A program made the translations under genes and the position numbers. Shown piece after piece: positions 29,815 to 40,906 of a stretch of DNA of 64,000 nt. The notes under the pieces are model-generated. The model had not been told where the DNA came from. It saw only the letters and a list, made by a program, of their open reading frames with translations, and made no database searches. The DNA is from Pseudomonadota bacterium (lineage in GTDB: Bacteria; Pseudomonadota; Alphaproteobacteria; UBA1280; RI-95). Within the stretch, counting starts at the first letter, position 1. Every line of letters begins with the position of its first letter. The DNA lies in contig WGLU01000008.1 of NCBI GenBank assembly GCA_016125375.1, positions 1 through 64,000 on the forward strand. Direction: 5' to 3'.

Positions 29815-30714
29815 TTGGATACAACGCATACGCCGTTTTTGACTGCAAATAACATCGACTTGGTGATCCCAACCCGTCGCGGCGTGACCTTTATTACCAA
29901 ACTGTTCGAAGAGGCTGCCCAGAACCCGGACTGGATGCGCCACACTTTCATCATCGTTGTCGACACCGAAGACCCGGACCACTACGACCAGATTAAGGCC
30001 TGGTACCGCGCCGCCAAGGAAGAATTGCCGCTGCCCTGGCTGACGTTGGAACTCGCCCATCCCGAAGCAAAAGGGAATGTATCGCGCCTGCGCCAACAGG
30101 GGCTTGAGCTTGGCCACAACGCACACGTTTACTTTCAGGATGACGACGACCCGTTGCCCAAAGGGCTAGAGAACCGCATCCGCCTCATGAAAGAGCAGGA
30201 TTGGGACGCCGTTTACGGTGTAACAGAAACCACCACTTCCCGCGGCCAGCTGATCGAGCGTTTTCCGCCGATTGACCCGTCCGGCAATTACACATTCGAC
30301 CCTGTTTTCGGCTCCAAGCTTTTTCCGACTTACCTGCACCCGTCCAGCGCTCTGTTCCGCCGGACCGTGTTCGAGAAGTACCCCTTCTTTGACGGGACTC
30401 AGTACCACATTGCCGGCAATGCGGCGTTTTTTGTCCGCCTGCTGAACGGCGACGCCAAGGTTACTGCCCTGCCTGATACAGTCCGCCGTGCCGTACAGCA
30501 CGAGGATAATGTCAGCGAACCCATCATGCCGGGCTGGCAACGGAATGACTTGGCCGAAGATGTACGCCATTGGCTCAAGTACGTCAAAGACAGTGCCGTT
30601 GCCGAGTTCCATGAGGAGATCGCCCAGATGCTGGAGTCTGGCGAAATCACGACTTTCAAAGAAATTGACGCCATTGTGGAAGACGCCATCGACAGCGGCC
30701 GATTCCTGCCCTGA
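29815..30714 (+). CDS. GT-A-type glycosyltransferase-like protein (TTG start)
   Basis: [37 protein letters not shown]. Confidence 0.65.
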   Translation: MDTTHTPFLTANNIDLVIPTRRGVTFITKLFEEAAQNPDWMRHTFIIVVDTEDPDHYDQIKAWYRAAKEELPLPWLTLELAHPEAKGNVSRLRQQGLELGHNAHVYFQDDDDPLPKGLENRIRLMKEQDWDAVYGVTETTTSRGQLIERFPPIDPSGNYTFDPVFGSKLFPTYLHPSSALFRRTVFEKYPFFDGTQYHIAGNAAFFVRLLNGDAKVTALPDTVRRAVQHEDNVSEPIMPGWQRNDLAEDVRHWLKYVKDSAVAEFHEEIAQMLESGEITTFKEIDAIVEDAIDSGRFLP

Positions 30715-30764
30715 CACCCCATGACCCTGTAGACTTTTTCACCCGTTCATTGTACATAAGCGGC

Positions 30765-31880
30765 ATGGACACACTCGACTTCGTCAAACCGCGCCGCAAG
30801 ACCCGCCAGATCCGTGTGGGGAATGTGCTTGTTGGCGGCGGTGCCCCCATCAGCGTACAGAGCATGACCAATACGCCAACAGAGGATGTTGCGGCGACAG
30901 TTGGCCAAATCCTCAAACTCAGTGATGCGGGCGCAGATATCGTCCGCGTGTCATGCCCGACAGTAGAGGCGACGGACGCTCTTAAAGACATCGTCAGCCA
31001 GTCGCCCGTGCCCATCGTGGCCGATATTCATTTCCACTATCAGCGCGGCATCGAGGCTGCCAAGGCCGGTGCTGCCTGTCTGCGCATCAACCCGGGCAAC
31101 ATCGGCAATCAGAGCCGCGTACGCGAGGTTGTTAAAGCCGCGCGTGACCACGGGTGCAGTATGCGCATCGGCGTGAATGCAGGCTCGCTGGAGAAGCACC
31201 TGCTGGAAAAATACAAGGAACCCTGCCCGGAAGCCATGGTGGAGAGCGCTCTTTTCCATGCGGCGTTTTTGCAAGAAGAAGATTTCCACGACTTTAAAAT
31301 ATCGGTTAAAGCGTCCAACGTGGCCATGGCTGTAACCGCCTATCGTATGCTCTCTGAAAAACTGGATTACCCCCTCCACCTCGGCATCACCGAATCCGGC
31401 CCCCTGCGTTTGGGTCTTGTCCGCTCTGCCATTGGTCTGGGCATGATGCTGCAGGAAGGCATTGGCGATACAATCCGCGTATCACTCGCCGCCGACCCGG
31501 TTGAAGAGATTCATGCGGGCTTCAACATTCTCAAATCCCTGAACCTGCGACACCGCGGTGTGAACATTGTGGCATGCCCTTCCTGCGCACGTCAGGGTTT
31601 TGATGTCGTTAAAACTGTTGCGCTGCTGGAAGAGAAACTGGCTCACATTACAGAGCCCATGACCGTGTCCATCATCGGCTGCGTGGTTAACGGACCGGGT
31701 GAAGCGCTCAAGAGCGACATCGGCCTGACAGGCGGCGGTAACGGCACCCACATGGTTTACATGGCGGGCAAGCGCGACCACCAAACATCCACGCAGGATA
31801 TGGTCAGTCATATTGTGGATTTGGTCGAACAAGCCCAGGCCAACCGTCTCAAGGTTCGCATTCAGCCCGAAAATGCCTGA
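30765..31880 (+). CDS. ispG: flavodoxin-dependent 4-hydroxy-3-methylbut-2-enyl-diphosphate synthase
   Basis: [46 protein letters not shown]. Confidence 0.96.
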   Translation: MDTLDFVKPRRKTRQIRVGNVLVGGGAPISVQSMTNTPTEDVAATVGQILKLSDAGADIVRVSCPTVEATDALKDIVSQSPVPIVADIHFHYQRGIEAAKAGAACLRINPGNIGNQSRVREVVKAARDHGCSMRIGVNAGSLEKHLLEKYKEPCPEAMVESALFHAAFLQEEDFHDFKISVKASNVAMAVTAYRMLSEKLDYPLHLGITESGPLRLGLVRSAIGLGMMLQEGIGDTIRVSLAADPVEEIHAGFNILKSLNLRHRGVNIVACPSCARQGFDVVKTVALLEEKLAHITEPMTVSIIGCVVNGPGEALKSDIGLTGGGNGTHMVYMAGKRDHQTSTQDMVSHIVDLVEQAQANRLKVRIQPENA

Positions 31881-31892
31881 TTTATGTTGCAA

Positions 31893-31930
31893 AAAGGGCA
31901 CAGAACATGCCCTTTCCCGTATTTTTTTCA
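31893..31930 (+). terminator. possible terminator after ispG
   Basis: aaagggcacagaacatgccctttcccgtattttttt. Confidence 0.5.
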
Positions 31931-32000
31931 TGCCATCCCTTTACAAGGCATGTCCCAACCGCGTTTACTTAAAAGAAAACAATAAAAGACGGACTTCCTC

Positions 32001-32759
32001 ATGAAGCGGGAATTTTCTTTGCCTGCCGGTTTTGCTGGCCGTGTATGTTTTCTGGCCATTGCCACTTTCAGTTCAATTGCTCTGGCGCCGTCGGCCCATG
32101 CGCAGATTATCGTTCAGGAAGTTGTCCGCTACATCAAACCAAAGCAGCGCCCTGTTGAAAACATCCTGCTCAAAAACACCGATGACAAACGCTCGTTCGA
32201 AGTGACGACAGACGTCATCCGCGAAATCGGTAGTGGCTCACCAGACCGGACACAGGAACCAACCAAAGATATCATTATCGCCCCGCCAAGTTTCATCATC
32301 AAACCGGGTGAAACCAAACTCACCCGCATGGTCCTGAGCAAGCCTGCCGACCCGAATGAAGAGCGCATTTACCGTGTTCACTTCCGTCCGGGCAAGGGCC
32401 GTACACCGGACGCAGATGCCAAACCAGACCCGCAAGGCGGTGTCAAAACACAGATAACCTTCGTGACGACAACGGGCATGCTGATTCTTGTCGCCCCACA
32501 GAACATGGACCCCAAACTCACCTATACCCGCGACAAGGATGCGATAACCTTCAAAAACGACGGGAACGTTACACTGGATATCCGCCGATTTGACAATTAT
32601 TGCTTCGATCAGGAGCAAAAAGACTGTATGGACCTGCCGGGTTATCGTCTGTATCCGGGACAGTCCTGGAGGCTCGAGATACCGGGAAACAAACCCGTCC
32701 GCTACAACTACTCAGCCTATGAAGACATAAGGTCGATAACGGTTGATGCGCAAAACTAA
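32001..32759 (+). CDS. periplasmic fimbrial chaperone-like (PapD-type) protein
   Basis: Signal peptide; PPSFIIKPGETKLTRMVLSKPADPNEERIYRVHFRP. Confidence 0.78.
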   Translation: MKREFSLPAGFAGRVCFLAIATFSSIALAPSAHAQIIVQEVVRYIKPKQRPVENILLKNTDDKRSFEVTTDVIREIGSGSPDRTQEPTKDIIIAPPSFIIKPGETKLTRMVLSKPADPNEERIYRVHFRPGKGRTPDADAKPDPQGGVKTQITFVTTTGMLILVAPQNMDPKLTYTRDKDAITFKNDGNVTLDIRRFDNYCFDQEQKDCMDLPGYRLYPGQSWRLEIPGNKPVRYNYSAYEDIRSITVDAQN

Positions 32760-35211
32760 GCTTTTACTGGCTTTTTCTTTCTGCCTGTCCATCATGGCAG
32801 GTGTGGTGCCTGCCTTTGCCCAGCAGTCCGATGACCTGCCTGCAGCGGAAGCAGCTCAGGCAACGCCAATGCCTGCCAGCGATGTACCTCTTACCCCTGT
32901 AGAACAGGTGGTGCCGAATGACCTGAGCCAACAGCTGACGGACCCAATGACCGACCCCAACGCCATTACACTGGTGTTCGACCTTTATGTCGGCGGGCGC
33001 TATCAGGGTGACGTCGTTGTGACCTATACCGACACGCTGCTTACCCTTCACGATCCTATCGGTGCTTTGGATCTGGTGCCCAACCTCAAAGATCCAAAAG
33101 CTCTACTGCCGCTGTTCAGGAACCCGATTGAGACCGAGCGCGTAATGCCCGGCCTTGGTCGCGTCACCATCAACCGGAACCTATTCCGTATTGAGGTTTC
33201 TATTGAACCCCAACACCTGATTATCCAGAAAATCGATGTCACCGAAGAGAACCTGGAGCCGGAAGAAAAGTTCACTGCGCGTACAGACTTCCGCGCTACT
33301 GGTAGCACCGATTTTGACAGTGACCCGACACGCCTATCGGTTCAACACTTTAGCCAGCCAAGTTTTGGCCGTAACCGCATCGACTGGCAAGGGACCATGA
33401 ACCGTGGCAAAGGCTACGACCTGACCGACCTGGCCTACGCTTTTGAAACAGGCAAACTGACCTATAAAGCTGGTCTGCTCGAAACAGAGGGGCAACGCTT
33501 TGCGGGCAGTAGAAGCTTTACAGGCTTTGAAGTTGGCACAACGGAAAAAACACTTTTCAACAACCCGCTGCTTGAAGGTACCCGTTTGGAAGTCTTCGTA
33601 CCAGAAGCCGCAAAAGTGGATATTTTCCGTGGTGATCAGTTGCTCTTCTCCCGCACACTTGATTTTGGCCTACAGGAAATTGACACCTCCCGTTTCCCGA
33701 ACGGCAGCTATGAAGTTGAGATTGTCATTACCGACCGCAGCGGCACGGAAACCCGCGAACGCCGCCTGTTCACACGCACACGTACGTTGACCCCCTTTGG
33801 CAAACCGCGCTGGCGCGCCCAGGCCGGCTTGCTGCGGGATAACATTGACGCCACCGCCACACCGGTTATGGAAGGATCTTACAGCGAACGTGTAAACGAT
33901 AACATTGAGCTAGGCGGCTCTGTTTACGGCGGCGAGGACAAGCTGATTTTCGAGGGTTCGCTCAAAACTGTTTGGGGAAGCAACAAGTTTGAGAGCAACC
34001 TGTCCTGGACGCCTGACAACGATCTGGCCATCTACAACCAGTATGATCGCGATTTTGACTGGGGCAACCTGTATCTGAACTATAGCAAAACCCTGATGGG
34101 CCACGATGATCCCGAGAATGACGACCCAAGCGTGTTCGATGCCCTTAGCCGTAAAAACGAATCGATGTCATTCGTTACAAACCTGCGCCTAGAAAGTGCC
34201 ACACTGTCTCTTAAAGCTAACCGTAACCGCTCGGCACAAGGGAATGTGAATTACTCCTATGGCCCGAGCCTGCGTTACCCCCTTATCAGTAAGCGCCCCC
34301 ACCGTTTAGACCTCAACCTGGACTGGGTTGAAACAAACGCCGGGAACAATTCCGGTGCTTTCTTGCGTTACACATACAGCCCGGAAGGCCGATATACTTA
34401 CACCAGCAACCCTGGTGTCCGGCGTACAGCGACAGAAACAAGCTTTAACATTGCCAATACCGTGCAAATGCGCTCTAAAGATGCCACTGGTCTTGGCTTG
34501 AGCGGCAACCTGCAAAGCACGACATTCCGAGGCAGCGAGCGGACAACCCAGCGTACGGCTTTGGGTGTTGGCTACAAAACGGGTACATCAAACCTGACCA
34601 TGAACGCCATCTCCAACCAGAACAGCAATAGCGAAAACACGCAAAGCATGAGTCTGGAAGCCTATACGGCCATCCTTTATGCCGATGGCAAACTCGCCTT
34701 CACCGGTAACCGCGGCCGCGACGGTGCGGTGTTGGTTGTTGAGCTTACCGGCAATGCCAAGGGTCAAAAAATGAACATCGTGGCGAACGGGCGAACCATC
34801 GGCTCTGCCCTCGTGGGGGAGAAGGTGGCCATTTACCTTGAACCGTTCAGAACTTACACCTTCGAGCTGCAAACGGCTGATAAAAATGACCTCGCCAGTT
34901 TCACGACCGAGAAGTACGTCACAACCCTCTACCCGGGTAACGTGACAACCCGTCAATGGATGGTTAATAAAGCTATTCTGGCTTTTGGCCGGGTTGTGGA
35001 TATCACTGGTAAACCGATTGCCTGGAAGCGTCTATCAGGACTGCGCGACAAGAATGTTCTGACCGATGGATACGGCTACTTCACTGTTGAATATACCGGC
35101 AAAGAGACGCCGTATATCAACGCGGAGAGCACCCGCTGCACATTTGCCATGCCCTATATTCAGGACGACACGGAATACTTTATTAACGTAGGGGATATCG
35201 TGTGTCTGTAA
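32746..35211 (+). CDS. outer-membrane usher, CS1/TcfC-like
   Basis: 821 aa; signal peptide; LEVFVPEAAKVDIFRGDQLLFSRTLDFGLQEIDTSRFPNGSYEVEI; overlaps chaperone gene by 14 bp. Confidence 0.8.
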   Translation: MRKTKLLLAFSFCLSIMAGVVPAFAQQSDDLPAAEAAQATPMPASDVPLTPVEQVVPNDLSQQLTDPMTDPNAITLVFDLYVGGRYQGDVVVTYTDTLLTLHDPIGALDLVPNLKDPKALLPLFRNPIETERVMPGLGRVTINRNLFRIEVSIEPQHLIIQKIDVTEENLEPEEKFTARTDFRATGSTDFDSDPTRLSVQHFSQPSFGRNRIDWQGTMNRGKGYDLTDLAYAFETGKLTYKAGLLETEGQRFAGSRSFTGFEVGTTEKTLFNNPLLEGTRLEVFVPEAAKVDIFRGDQLLFSRTLDFGLQEIDTSRFPNGSYEVEIVITDRSGTETRERRLFTRTRTLTPFGKPRWRAQAGLLRDNIDATATPVMEGSYSERVNDNIELGGSVYGGEDKLIFEGSLKTVWGSNKFESNLSWTPDNDLAIYNQYDRDFDWGNLYLNYSKTLMGHDDPENDDPSVFDALSRKNESMSFVTNLRLESATLSLKANRNRSAQGNVNYSYGPSLRYPLISKRPHRLDLNLDWVETNAGNNSGAFLRYTYSPEGRYTYTSNPGVRRTATETSFNIANTVQMRSKDATGLGLSGNLQSTTFRGSERTTQRTALGVGYKTGTSNLTMNAISNQNSNSENTQSMSLEAYTAILYADGKLAFTGNRGRDGAVLVVELTGNAKGQKMNIVANGRTIGSALVGEKVAIYLEPFRTYTFELQTADKNDLASFTTEKYVTTLYPGNVTTRQWMVNKAILAFGRVVDITGKPIAWKRLSGLRDKNVLTDGYGYFTVEYTGKETPYINAESTRCTFAMPYIQDDTEYFINVGDIVCL

Positions 35212-35238
35212 AGGATGTCAGTTTTTTCAGAAAAAACA

Positions 35239-35548
35239 TGATATACTAAAAATGTCTAACAATTCCGCCCCTACTCTCTGGTAAAACTGGCGACTGTCAG
35301 GGGCGGCTAAAAATTCCCTTTTGTGCATGCGCAAAAGAGGAAGAGTCGGGCGAGAGTTTGCCCGTAAGCAGCAAGTAGCTGTGCGCGGTCACAAAACCCG
35401 CGGGTTTTGCAGGTAACAAAGTGTTTTGGCACGGTCCCTGCTTAGCTGACGGACGTTACTATACCGGCAACATGCTTTCCGGTCTGCGTTCAGAGTAAGG
35501 GCCTCAAGATCCTTACCAATACGAATAAACAAAACGAGGATATATCCA
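35239..35548 (+). promoter_or_regulatory. extended -10 promoter plus ~300-nt hairpin-rich leader of pilin gene
   Basis: TG-A-TATACT at 35239-35247, followed by several perfect inverted repeats including CAAAACCCGCGGGTTTTG (35392-35409). Confidence 0.6.
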
Positions 35549-36109
35549 ATGCTGAAACATATCGCTTACGCTGCCGGTGCCCTGTTGCTGTCCGCAACAT
35601 CTGCAATGGCTGCCACTGCTGACGGTACCCAAGGCGCAACATCCACAGGTACCATTGATATTTCTATCCAGATTTTGGAAGAAGTGAACATTCTGGGTCT
35701 GACTACCGACTGGGGTGCAGGCGCCGGTAACGGTATTGACTTCGGGGTATGGGACTCTTCGTCCGTTGCCAACGAAACTCAAACCATCTCCGTCTGCGTT
35801 TACCGTAACAACGGTACGGACTATGACGTAACTGCCGATACCACAGCTGCTGGTAACGCCTTCCTGTTGGAAGGTGCGTTGGTTCCTGCCAACACAATTG
35901 CCTTCACAGTTGACTGGGATACAGCTGGTGTGAACCAGGCTCTGACGGCAACAACACCATTCACCGCTTCTACCGGTGATAACGACCCGACATGCTCCGG
36001 TCTGTTCCCGATCAACGTGCTGTTCACAATCCCGAACGCCAACTTGGCCGCACAGACCAACCAGGACACCTACTCTACTCAGGTGAACTTCCAGATCGAC
36101 CCTCAGTAA
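35549..36109 (+). CDS. putative major pilin subunit
   Basis: Signal peptide MLKHIAYAAGALLLSATSAMA; beta-rich 186-aa protein directly downstream of usher. Confidence 0.65.
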   Translation: MLKHIAYAAGALLLSATSAMAATADGTQGATSTGTIDISIQILEEVNILGLTTDWGAGAGNGIDFGVWDSSSVANETQTISVCVYRNNGTDYDVTADTTAAGNAFLLEGALVPANTIAFTVDWDTAGVNQALTATTPFTASTGDNDPTCSGLFPINVLFTIPNANLAAQTNQDTYSTQVNFQIDPQ

Positions 36110-36126
36110 GGGTTACTGGTCAAGGG

Positions 36127-36153
36127 AAAGGGCGCTTTTGCGCCCTTTTTCTT
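36127..36153 (+). terminator. intrinsic terminator
   Basis: aaagggcgcttttgcgccctttttc. Confidence 0.8.
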
Positions 36154-36270
36154 TTATCTTTCAGCATATTAACCAACATTTGTCATATGTTTTTCTATTG
36201 ACCGTTATGGTAAAGCGGAGCAAAATACATTTGCTATACCCTATAAGACTAAAAACAAGAGATACATCCC

Positions 36271-37791
36271 ATGACCGCGCTCCTTAACCTCATTCGGACC
36301 ATTTCGATTCGTTGGCGCCTGCGCGTCAGCTTTTTTGGTATCAACGTGATGCAGGTTTGTATGGCCGCCATCGGCATTATCCTTGCCGGTTACCTGTATA
36401 CCGACATGATCAAGATGAGCGACAATGCCGCCAAGGCCAACGAGGTGCAGGCCATTTTAAAGGGCCTGAACAATGGCGCGCTGGAGCTGGCACACCTGAC
36501 TATCGCAAATACCGAAGAAGACATTAAAAAGCAAAGCGTCCACGTACGGACAAACATGGATCAGGCCCGTGCCCAGCTGAAAAAAATTGCCGAGGAAAGC
36601 CAGTTTGACGCTGAAGAAGCAGCTCTTTTTCAGGGCCTTCAACCGGCTATCGAGCAATTTATGCGTGAATCGGATGTCATCATCAATTACGCCATGCGCA
36701 ACCAGGACACACTGGCCTTTGACGCCATTTTGCAGATGGACGATGTGTTGGAAAAGGTCAATACATCTTTCAGTACTTTCACCTCTTACGAGACAGAGCG
36801 CGCTACCCACATGAGTGGCGAGGCCTCCAAAATTCACGACATGATGTTCTACGGCATGATGTCCCTGACGGTTATCGGCTTTGCTCTGGCCCAGATTACC
36901 GCCTACCTGGTGACGCGCTCCATTACCGATGCTGTGGGCGCTGTTTCGAACCAGCTGAACGAACTGGCTCAGGGTGACGCCAACCTGACTGTCCGTATCC
37001 CGACCAAAGGGCGTGATGAAGTGACAGACCTGTCGAAAAATTTCAATAATTTCGCCCAGAAAATTAACGACATTCTGCGCACTGTCCGCTCGTCGGTGGA
37101 TATGGTCGGCGCATCCTCTCAACAAATTGCCTCCACCGCTCAGGAAATCGAGGGGAACATCCAGCACGAACAGACAGCTCTGCAACAGATTGTGACCGCA
37201 ATTAACGAGGCTTCCAGCACAGTTACCGACGTCAGCCACATGGCCCGTTCGGCTGCCAGCAACGTAGAGGTTATTGCTCAGGAAGCGGCACAGGCCGACA
37301 CGGTGATGCAGGACCTGATTGAGAACTCCAGTACCATCACGACAGTGGTCAAGGTAATCGACGATATCTCCGAGCAAACCAACCTGCTTGCACTGAACGC
37401 AGCCATCGAAGCTGCCCGTGCAGGCGATGCCGGACGCGGGTTTGCCGTGGTTGCGGACGAAGTGCGCAAGCTGGCGTCCAACACAAGCAAATCCACAAAA
37501 GAGATCAACGAGGTTATTGCCGTTCTGCAATCCAACATTCAACGTACACAACAGGCCCTGACCAAAATCAGCGGTTCCATACGCGGGATTAATGAAGAGG
37601 TGAACAAGGTCTCCTCCGCGACCGGTCAGCAATCCAGCACGATTGAGCAAATCAGCGCTACCGTGCGGGAGTTCTCGGCCCAGATGAACAATACCTCGGC
37701 CGCCATGGTGCAAACGAGTGCCGCCACCAATGCGTTGGCAACTGAAGCCGCAAAACTCTCTGACGAGGTTTCCGTCTTCAAACTGAAATAA
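36271..37791 (+). CDS. methyl-accepting chemotaxis protein
   Basis: HAMP region and signalling hairpin [37 protein letters not shown]. Confidence 0.96.
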   Translation: MTALLNLIRTISIRWRLRVSFFGINVMQVCMAAIGIILAGYLYTDMIKMSDNAAKANEVQAILKGLNNGALELAHLTIANTEEDIKKQSVHVRTNMDQARAQLKKIAEESQFDAEEAALFQGLQPAIEQFMRESDVIINYAMRNQDTLAFDAILQMDDVLEKVNTSFSTFTSYETERATHMSGEASKIHDMMFYGMMSLTVIGFALAQITAYLVTRSITDAVGAVSNQLNELAQGDANLTVRIPTKGRDEVTDLSKNFNNFAQKINDILRTVRSSVDMVGASSQQIASTAQEIEGNIQHEQTALQQIVTAINEASSTVTDVSHMARSAASNVEVIAQEAAQADTVMQDLIENSSTITTVVKVIDDISEQTNLLALNAAIEAARAGDAGRGFAVVADEVRKLASNTSKSTKEINEVIAVLQSNIQRTQQALTKISGSIRGINEEVNKVSSATGQQSSTIEQISATVREFSAQMNNTSAAMVQTSAATNALATEAAKLSDEVSVFKLK

Positions 37792-37801
37792 CTTACTGAC
37801 A

Positions 37802-37832
37802 GAAAAAGGCCGCCAGATGGCGGCCTTTTCTT
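37802..37832. terminator. bidirectional terminator
   Basis: aaaaaggccgccagatggcggccttttctttt. Confidence 0.8.
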
Positions 37833-37844
37833 TTGCAATCATCC

Positions 37845-38558
37845 CTATGGACGCAGGTAAACCGTCGCGTTGATATTCACATCAACCGACTGGTCAGACC
37901 CATCTGCCACAGGCGCAGCAGCAAAGGAGGCACGAGCGCTTTCCATCGCCATACCCTTCATCATCATCGGACGGGGGACATAACCACCGTTACCATAACT
38001 GACTTCGGCAATCTGGACATTGGTTTTGCCAAGAACCTGTCCCATACGCTGTGCCCGCTCCATCAGTTTTTTCAGCGCTTCTTCCAGCAGGTCATCTGTG
38101 AGGCTGGCAGCCTTCTCGCGGGAGAGGTAATAGGTCATGCCGGATGACAGGAACCCAAGCTTCTGTAATTCGCCCGCCAGATTCAGCAGAACCGTCGCAT
38201 CGGCGCTATCCAGCTCGATGGACTGCGATGCCTGCCACTGGGGCGGTTCATCGTTGCTGCTGATGCGGTAAATACTGTAACCGCCGGTCGATACATCTAC
38301 CTTGTTATATCGGCGTGCAAGGCTCAGGGCACGGCTCATTTTATCATTCACGCGTCCTTGCAGACTTGCCGGGTCACCACCGCGGTCCTCGACCCGCAGG
38401 CTTGTGCTGATGCGGTCCTGCGCAACTTTGCGGCTGGCACTTTCAGTCAAACTGACAACGGTTACGTCAACAGGCAGCAGCGGATTATCGCGGTCCTGCG
38501 CAAATGCCTGCGGCGCTGCAAGCAGGGCACATGTGGCCAGCAAAAGGCTTCTGGTCAT
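37845..38558 (-). CDS. SIMPL (DUF541) domain protein, exported
   Basis: Signal peptide; VSTGGYSIYRISS...ALKKLMERAQRMGQVLGKTNVQIAEVSYGNG. Confidence 0.8.
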   Translation of the reverse strand: MTRSLLLATCALLAAPQAFAQDRDNPLLPVDVTVVSLTESASRKVAQDRISTSLRVEDRGGDPASLQGRVNDKMSRALSLARRYNKVDVSTGGYSIYRISSNDEPPQWQASQSIELDSADATVLLNLAGELQKLGFLSSGMTYYLSREKAASLTDDLLEEALKKLMERAQRMGQVLGKTNVQIAEVSYGNGGYVPRPMMMKGMAMESARASFAAAPVADGSDQSVDVNINATVYLRP

Positions 38559-38682
38559 AAAAAAGCTCCTTTTTCCTTATTTTTTACCGGGTACAGGTTG
38601 CAATTCACGCAAGGGCGTGCTAAATACCGCCTCTTTGCAAATACCTTCCTTACCTTTTTAACCCGAATATGAGGGAAATACC

Positions 38683-39039
38683 ATGACCACGGACCTCTCT
38701 GCGCGCGTGTCGCCGGATGTGACCCTGCGGCATATCACCTTCGCCAAAGGCGTTCCGGTTCCCCTGACCCATGACGAGCTTGACGAGGCCTTTCTGGCCA
38801 CCAAGGCCGGCCAGCGTTACAAGTATGCGCTCGATGCCTTCGTCACCGCCTGGGCGCAGCACGAAGCCTTCATGGCCAGCCGCCCGACGGGCGAACGCTC
38901 CAGCGACAGTGCCAGCCTCGACCTGCATGGTCAGCTGACGGCCTCGCTGGTTCTGGGCGATGCCGCCCGCAAACTCATCCGTGTGGCTTCCAGCCGTCCG
39001 GTACGGCTATACGCCGCCCGCCGCCGTGGTGAAAAGTAA
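38683..39039 (+). CDS. hypothetical protein, 118 aa
   Basis: RBS gaggg, C/T-rich leader, own terminator. Confidence 0.65.
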   Translation: MTTDLSARVSPDVTLRHITFAKGVPVPLTHDELDEAFLATKAGQRYKYALDAFVTAWAQHEAFMASRPTGERSSDSASLDLHGQLTASLVLGDAARKLIRVASSRPVRLYAARRRGEK

Positions 39040-39071
39040 CCGCGGCAAAACCTTCTGCCTGTACAAACGTT

Positions 39072-39100
39072 AACGCCAGCATGTTTTTGCTGGCGTTTTT
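39072..39100 (+). terminator. intrinsic terminator
   Basis: aacgccagcatgtttttgctggcgttttt. Confidence 0.8.
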
Positions 39101-40028
39101 ATTTTGGGAAAACCTGTCCGGCCTGAGGAAAAGCAGTCCGCAGTAAGGATGACTTAACCATCATCTGCCGCACCTGTACTTCCGCCGGTGCCAGCATATC
39201 AATTCTGCCTCTGGGGAACGAACGGCTGCGAATATAGATATCCTGCCCGTTAAAGACGTGATGCCCCTCTTCCGGCGCACTCCCCAGTACCCGTGCAAGC
39301 GGCACGGATAGAGCCACATCGGCCGTACCGTCCATACTCAACAGAAAAACATAGTTTAACGGGTCATCCGGTGTATCGATATCCGCCAGCTTCAGGTTAT
39401 GCACGCCTCGCCTTCTGACATCCCCACCTGTGGGAACAACAACTTGCATCTGCGTATCGGCGGCATAGATATCCCCCAGCGTGCTGATATAGAAAGGCCG
39501 CATAACCAGTTGCTTACCGACAGCATGACCACCAACAGCCCTCGCGGGGAGGGGCAGCCACGGACTTTCGTACCGGTTATCAACAAACAACGGCAGCTGG
39601 TTGGACAGTAACCCTGACAGATAAAACCTCTGCACATCCATTTTACCGACCTCGAACGATGCCGGCTCCGGCTGCCAGATGCCAACAACGCCGGAAGGCA
39701 CATGCCATACCACAGACTGGACGCGCGGGGGCGCAACATCATTCACAACCTGACGCCGGGTCAGCAATCCCACATGATAGGCGATCGACATGCCAGGGGC
39801 GTCCAGACTGACCAGAAAAGCTGTATCAGGCGGCAACTTGCCCATAGCTTCGGCAATTGCGACTGTCTGGGGGTTATCCAGCTCGCGTTTGGCACTTGCC
39901 TCGTCCCGTGTTAGGTGCTGCACGTCAATGGTGGGGTTATCAAAGCGCACCGTTAGCTCTTCCCCATAGGCAACAGGGGCGCACAGCGCCCCCATCATCA
40001 AACCGAGCAACCATGCTCTCAGGGCCAT
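39099..40028 (-). CDS. hypothetical secreted protein, 309 aa
   Basis: Signal peptide MALRAWLLGLMMGALCAPVAYG; overlaps hemF 3' end. Confidence 0.65.
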   Translation of the reverse strand: MALRAWLLGLMMGALCAPVAYGEELTVRFDNPTIDVQHLTRDEASAKRELDNPQTVAIAEAMGKLPPDTAFLVSLDAPGMSIAYHVGLLTRRQVVNDVAPPRVQSVVWHVPSGVVGIWQPEPASFEVGKMDVQRFYLSGLLSNQLPLFVDNRYESPWLPLPARAVGGHAVGKQLVMRPFYISTLGDIYAADTQMQVVVPTGGDVRRRGVHNLKLADIDTPDDPLNYVFLLSMDGTADVALSVPLARVLGSAPEEGHHVFNGQDIYIRSRSFPRGRIDMLAPAEVQVRQMMVKSSLLRTAFPQAGQVFPK

Positions 40029-40870
40029 TTAACCTCCGGCGGCATACTCATCAGAATTGCTTCTGTGTTGCCATTTGTCTTCAACCCAAACAGGGTACCA
40101 CGGTCATAGAGCAGATTAAACTCCACATACCGGCCACGGCGCACCAGCTGATGCTCGCGTTGCTCGGGCGTCCATGGCAGGTCTTTACGGCGTGCAACAA
40201 TATCCGCATACGCCGTCAAAAAAGCATCACCCACGGCCTGTACAAAGGCAAAGTCTGCCTCCTCGCTGCCACTTTCCAGATTATCAAAGAAAATACCGCC
40301 CACGCCGCGGGGTTCATTCCGGTGGGGCAGGAAGAAATACCGGTCGCACCATGCTTTGTACTCGGCATAGGCATCCGGCCGGTAACTGTCGCAGGCGGCT
40401 TTCAGGTGGGTGTGAAAGCTCTGTGTGTCCTCCTCGAACGGAAAATACGGCGTCAGGTCCGCACCGCCGCCAAACCATGCCTTTGTGGTGACAATACGGC
40501 GCACGTTCATATGCACGGCAGGTACCAGCGGGCTGCGCATGTGGGCAACCAGCGATACACCGCTGGCCCAGAACTGCGGGTTTTCCTTACTGGCGCCGGG
40601 AATAGACGGGGCAAACTCGTCGGAGAAGCGCCCATGAACGTGGGAAAAGTTCACGCCCACTTTCTCGAACACGTCGCCTTTCATCACGCGCATCTCGCCG
40701 CCGCCCTGCATCAGGGAGTCCGGTTCCTTCTGCCACGGTGTTTTCTCAAAGCGGCCGACACCGTCCAGCGATTCAAAGCGCGCGCAGATGCGGTTCTGCA
40801 AATCCTGAAAATACGCAATCGCCCGTTCGGGCATATCGGCAGTCGTCATTTTTTTAGCAGCTTCGGCCAC
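40019..40870 (-). CDS. hemF: aerobic coproporphyrinogen III oxidase
   Basis: AWFGGGADLTPYFPFEEDTQSFH, RGVGGIFFDNLE, YVEFNLLYDRGTLFGLKTNG. Confidence 0.97.
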   Translation of the reverse strand: MAEAAKKMTTADMPERAIAYFQDLQNRICARFESLDGVGRFEKTPWQKEPDSLMQGGGEMRVMKGDVFEKVGVNFSHVHGRFSDEFAPSIPGASKENPQFWASGVSLVAHMRSPLVPAVHMNVRRIVTTKAWFGGGADLTPYFPFEEDTQSFHTHLKAACDSYRPDAYAEYKAWCDRYFFLPHRNEPRGVGGIFFDNLESGSEEADFAFVQAVGDAFLTAYADIVARRKDLPWTPEQREHQLVRRGRYVEFNLLYDRGTLFGLKTNGNTEAILMSMPPEVKWP

Positions 40871-40906
40871 GTTGGCACTCCTTCACTCAGGTTCGCTGGG
40901 ATGCTA

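Noticed and set aside
35239-35548. Assignment of the pilin leader as a c-di-GMP (GEMM) riboswitch
   Set aside because: The nearby chemoreceptor and pilin context is suggestive, but I could not find the conserved GEMM core; left as an unassigned structured leader.
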